This document shows, piece after piece, positions 61,148 to 64,000 of a stretch of DNA of 64,000 bases (the stretch's first letter is position 1; the number at the start of each line of letters is the position of its first letter). A model generated the notes under the pieces. That model saw only the letters and a program-made list of their open reading frames with translations. It searched no databases and was not told where the DNA came from. The stretch spans positions 62,001 through 126,000 of the forward strand of contig NZ_SHMP01000007.1 of the NCBI RefSeq assembly GCF_004217335.1. The letters are read 5' to 3'. The DNA is from Natrinema hispanicum (GTDB lineage: Archaea > Halobacteriota > Halobacteria > Halobacteriales > Natrialbaceae). Position numbers and translations under genes: made by a program.

Positions 61148-61798
61148 ATGTCATCGCTTTTGCCACTTAAGCCATCGACTGAATCTGCAGCCGATCGTGA
61201 CCTAGAACCCAAACTTGTCGAGTTCGAAGATGATGCCGCAGATCAGATCTTGTCAGCAGTTTCTTCAGCGACAGCACGACATATTCTCAGTGCTATTTAC
61301 GATGAACCAACAACAGCGTCTGAAATCGCTACCAAACTTGACTCCTCGGTCCAGAATGTCAGTTATCATCTTGAACGGCTCGAGGATGCAAACCTAGTCG
61401 AAATAATCGGGACCTGGTACTCTAAGCAGGGCCGCGAAATGGATGTCTACGGGCCGACCAATAGCACGCTCGTCCTGTTTGCAGGGGCTGAGCGAGCAAC
61501 TCCTTCACTCGCAACCGCATTACGTCGAGTACTCGGTGCAGTCAGTATCATCGGACTCGTCAGTGCGCTCGTCCATACGCGGTGGGCCGGAACTAAAGCC
61601 ACACCTTCTCCCCGAGTCCGGACGGTTCGGGCCCCTATTCAGCAACCTGAGCCTACCCTCTGGGAGAATATTACCACATTCAGTACTGGGCCTGGTGGCT
61701 TTGTCCTTGGAATCGGCTTACTCATAACCGTCTCTCTATTCGGAATTTGGTACTGGCGAGCCTACCTTCCGGCGCAAAAGAATCAACACTTGACATGA
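61148..61798 (+). CDS. ArsR-like regulator with C-terminal membrane helices
   Basis: A 216-residue protein. The HTH spans about residues 30-95 (ILSAVSSATARHILSAIYDEPTTASEIATKLDSSVQNVSYHLERLEDANLVEII), followed by GTWYSKQGREMDVYGPTNSTLVLFAG, as in 8754. Two helices follow (about 128-145 and 185-207). It is therefore a membrane-anchored transcription factor, probably sensing at the membrane. It precedes the lipoprotein at 61870. Confidence 0.85.
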   Translation: MSSLLPLKPSTESAADRDLEPKLVEFEDDAADQILSAVSSATARHILSAIYDEPTTASEIATKLDSSVQNVSYHLERLEDANLVEIIGTWYSKQGREMDVYGPTNSTLVLFAGAERATPSLATALRRVLGAVSIIGLVSALVHTRWAGTKATPSPRVRTVRAPIQQPEPTLWENITTFSTGPGGFVLGIGLLITVSLFGIWYWRAYLPAQKNQHLT

Positions 61799-61869
61799 GT
61801 TCGAGAAGGACTCAAAGACGTCTTTGAATTTGGGATAGCACGATATATACCGCACTATTACAGAAAGGT

Positions 61870-62844
61870 ATGGAACGTAGAGCGTTTCTGACAACGGTTA
61901 GCGTCGGTTTGACGACCGCAGTAGCTGGTTGTATCTCGCAAGCGAGTCCCAGCGAAGAGGAAAATAAGACAAACAGCCAACCGTCCACTGAGATACAAGA
62001 CAGCACGCAGACAGAGACCAAGATAGGGGCTGAAAAAACGCTCATTAGAGAGGGTAGTACTGCTGAACGAACTCTCGGAACAGGATCACTGACGGAGGGC
62101 GGTCTCCGGACGCCACACCACGTCGTACTTACGAATCAGACAGGCGAAACACAGACAGCTACGTTTGTGATCATGCAGTCTGACAGTAGCGTTCTCAATG
62201 AGCAGTTCGAACTCGAATCGGCTGCAACCGTTGTTGCTACCCTTACGGATCTCGGTACTTACGATACCCAAGTGACTGTTCCCAAGACAGACACGACAGA
62301 GTCAGTCACCATCGGTCCCGGCCAATTTTCCTGTAACGTAACCCGAACAACAGTCGGTATGCAAGCTGACGGCTCACTCGACTCCACAGTACTCTCGACA
62401 CGAATGGCTTGTCCAAGCGTCATCACGGAACACGTCGCCGCCGGTGGGTCAACGTCGTACACACTTGGTGATGAATCGGTACTCCAAGACACTGGAAAGG
62501 GGACTCACAACGTTATGTTACGTAATCCAACCGATCAAGTGTGGACAGGCAGAATTATCGTCAAGAGCGGATCAACGACACAATTGGATGGTGTCTATAC
62601 CATCGAAGCCAATGGGACAGTTCTACTCACACTGAGTGAGAGCAACACCTACCAGATACATATGAGTATTCTCGAAACAGATACTACAAAGACTGAGCAA
62701 GTTTCCCCGGAAAATTTCGACTGTAATCAATCCTCAACACGAGTTGTCATCAACAACGAAGGCGGGCTGGAAGCAAAGACCCTATCAACACTGATGGCTT
62801 GTCCTGACGACAGTAGTACCGCGACAAACAACACTTCATCATAG
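61870..62844 (+). CDS. Lipoprotein with two tandem domains
   Basis: A 324-residue secreted lipoprotein: MERRAFLTTVSVGLTTAVAGC (twin Arg and lipobox), a Ser/Thr/Glu linker to about residue 70, then two homologous domains. Both have a start H-(H/N)-V-x-L-x-N, the middle D-T-T-x-(S/K)-(V/T)-x-(I/V) and the end VLSTRMACP / TLSTLMACP. The paired Cys (FSCNVTRT...ACP and FDCNQSST...ACP) likely form a disulfide in each domain. Probably a surface protein of unknown ligand. The position behind a membrane-linked regulator suggests common control. Confidence 0.75.
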   Translation: MERRAFLTTVSVGLTTAVAGCISQASPSEEENKTNSQPSTEIQDSTQTETKIGAEKTLIREGSTAERTLGTGSLTEGGLRTPHHVVLTNQTGETQTATFVIMQSDSSVLNEQFELESAATVVATLTDLGTYDTQVTVPKTDTTESVTIGPGQFSCNVTRTTVGMQADGSLDSTVLSTRMACPSVITEHVAAGGSTSYTLGDESVLQDTGKGTHNVMLRNPTDQVWTGRIIVKSGSTTQLDGVYTIEANGTVLLTLSESNTYQIHMSILETDTTKTEQVSPENFDCNQSSTRVVINNEGGLEAKTLSTLMACPDDSSTATNNTSS

Positions 62845-63121
62845 CAGGCTTAACGAAAGCCGAAGCAGGGACAACAACCCCCGCGCTGGTACGGGGCTGG
62901 GAAATTAACTCAGCCTCTCCCAGCAGTAAGTCTGCTCGTCTGACCGAATCCTCGCTTCGACGTTCACGAGAGTACGCTCTCGTACAACCTATCGGGATTC
63001 TATACTAAAGAAACGAGGGCGAGTACCCCGCGCCACCGGGCGCGGGGGTGAAGCCCGACACTCGGCCAACCTATCATCCTCCTTCTATACCTTTACAAGA
63101 CCGCAGTACCACGATTAGAAT
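62845..63121. other. Left region of a TnpB element
   Basis: No gene. Hairpin-forming CCCCGCGCC-ACC-GGGCGCGGGG at 63029-63050 followed by GTGAAGCCC is consistent with the left or upstream structured end of an IS200/IS605-type element, before the TnpB gene at 63122. Confidence 0.4.
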
Positions 63122-64000
63122 ATGCAGAAGTCGCTGACCAAAACACTCGTTTTTCAACTCCAACCAGACGAGTCCGGTCAGCAACTTCTGGACGACGCCT
63201 TCCTCGAAGCCCGCCGCGTGTACAACGAAACCATCCGCCGGGCAAAGAACGGTGATGGCTGGGATAAGATTCGGAAAGACTTGGAGTCTGACGCCGACCT
63301 TGTGAACAACACCACCCAACTCGTCGTACAGAAGTCGCTTGAAGCGATGGAAAACTATTACGAGTACGACGACTACAACCAACCCAGCCACACCACAGAC
63401 AGCGCGTACCCGCTCCGGTCAAACTACGAGGAAGGGTACAACCTGTTCCTCGAAGACAACTGTATCCGTTACCGTCTCAGCGCGAAGCCGTACACCCCGG
63501 TGAAAGGCACTCTTTGCGGTTCACCCACGCCCTCGAACAACTCCGCCACGCCATCCAATCCGATGCGTGGCGTGTCGGAACGGCAGAAGCAATGAGGCGG
63601 AACGAGAAGTACGAACTCCACATCAATATCACCCACACGGAGGCCAATATCCAAGACAAAGAGGATTCACGAATGGTGGTGGGTGTGGATATTAACGAGG
63701 ACTGCGTTGCGCTCGCTGCCCTCCACGAGGACGACATCGTTGATTCGGTGGTCATCGACTTCCCTGAAATCAAGGAGGAACGCCATCGATATTTCACGAT
63801 GCGAAAGCGGATGCAAAACAACGGGAAGTCGTCGTTCGACCGGGCGTTCGAGCAACAAGAGGAACGGTTCGTCCACGACCAACTCCACAAAGTCTCTCGA
63901 CAGGTCGTGGAGTGGGTGTCTCAGTTCGAGAAGCCCGTCATCGTCTTTGAAGACCTCAAAGAGATGCGGAACTCGATTGACTATGGCACCCGGATGAACC
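63122..64000 (+). pseudogene. tnpB: TnpB-type nuclease, frameshifted and cut by the window end
   Basis: The N-terminus is in one frame (MQKSLTKTLVFQLQPDESGQ, EARRVYNETIRRAKNGDGW, LVVQKSLEAMENYYEYD) up to about 63510. The sense then continues in another frame with FTHALEQLRHAIQSDAW, VVGVDINEDCVALAAL (first RuvC Asp), IDFPEIKEERHRYFTMRKRMQNNGK and PVIVFEDLKEMRNSIDYG (Glu) to the last base. The zinc finger and third Asp lie beyond the window. The shift is in GGCACTCTTTGCGG, where an extra base is likely. The RuvC part is closely related to the fragment at 37378. Confidence 0.85.

Overview
The window is haloarchaeal accessory DNA. Evidence: an S-layer glycoprotein with a PGF-CTERM anchor, two full transcription factor B genes, HalOD1 and PadR/PhiH1-repressor-like regulators, acidic proteins throughout, and insertion sequences of the ISH8, ISH3, IS5, IS4 (IS50-like) and IS200/IS605 TnpB types. 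The insertion sequence density, the replication/conjugation genes and the toxin-antitoxin-like modules suggest a megaplasmid or integrated genetic element of a Natrialbaceae-like halophile. The genus assignment is an inference.

Layout. 1-1.2 kb: TnpB-type element ends. 1.2-3.6 kb: S-layer glycoprotein. 3.7-7.6 kb: nested insertion sequences, with an ISH8-type element inside an ISH3 remnant. 7.8-10.1 kb: two multi-pass membrane proteins around an ArsR-like regulator. 10.2-15 kb: a MITE, a frameshifted regulator, a TumE/HTH toxin-antitoxin-like pair, a TFB and a membrane protein. 15.3-16.4 kb: nested palindromes and a coiled-coil/winged-helix plasmid protein. 17.4-20.8 kb: two complete insertion sequences with target duplications. 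21.8 kb: histidine kinase. 23.1-31.1 kb: conjugation/replication core, made of a short protein broken at its last codons by an insertion sequence, a large VirD4/HerA-like ATPase, iteron-like repeats and a PrimPol split by ISH3.

31.2-36.5 kb holds paralogous small genes into which a TumE/HTH pair and an HTH/toxin-like pair have been inserted. A second HTH/toxin-like pair follows directly and a third lies at 40.1 kb. 36.6-39.9 kb: regulators, an N-terminally truncated TnpB, a PadR pair and tiny membrane proteins. 41.2-42.9 kb: a lamin-tail/metallo-beta-lactamase lipoprotein with a DUF3006 partner. 43.7-44.9 kb: the uninterrupted copy of the 31-35 kb gene block. 45-47.3 kb: Doc toxin and MntA/HEPN-type remnants. 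48.2 kb: second TFB. 49.5 kb: second PadR pair. 51.2-52.9 kb: a GC-rich non-coding stretch leading into an OB-fold protein. 53-62.8 kb: small membrane and zinc-ribbon proteins, an ISH3-type transposase, DoxX, a membrane-linked regulator and a lipoprotein. 63.1 kb to the end: a frameshifted TnpB that runs off the window.

Three patterns go beyond a gene list. First, two-gene modules of a winged-helix protein and a small protein with an R[FW]D/W-H-H-type core recur five times in three sequence variants. Second, an intergenic motif with core CTGTACTNACCG is scattered mostly in front of very small membrane proteins. Third, a T-tract followed by a GC-rich hairpin recurs in front of small plasmid-type genes.
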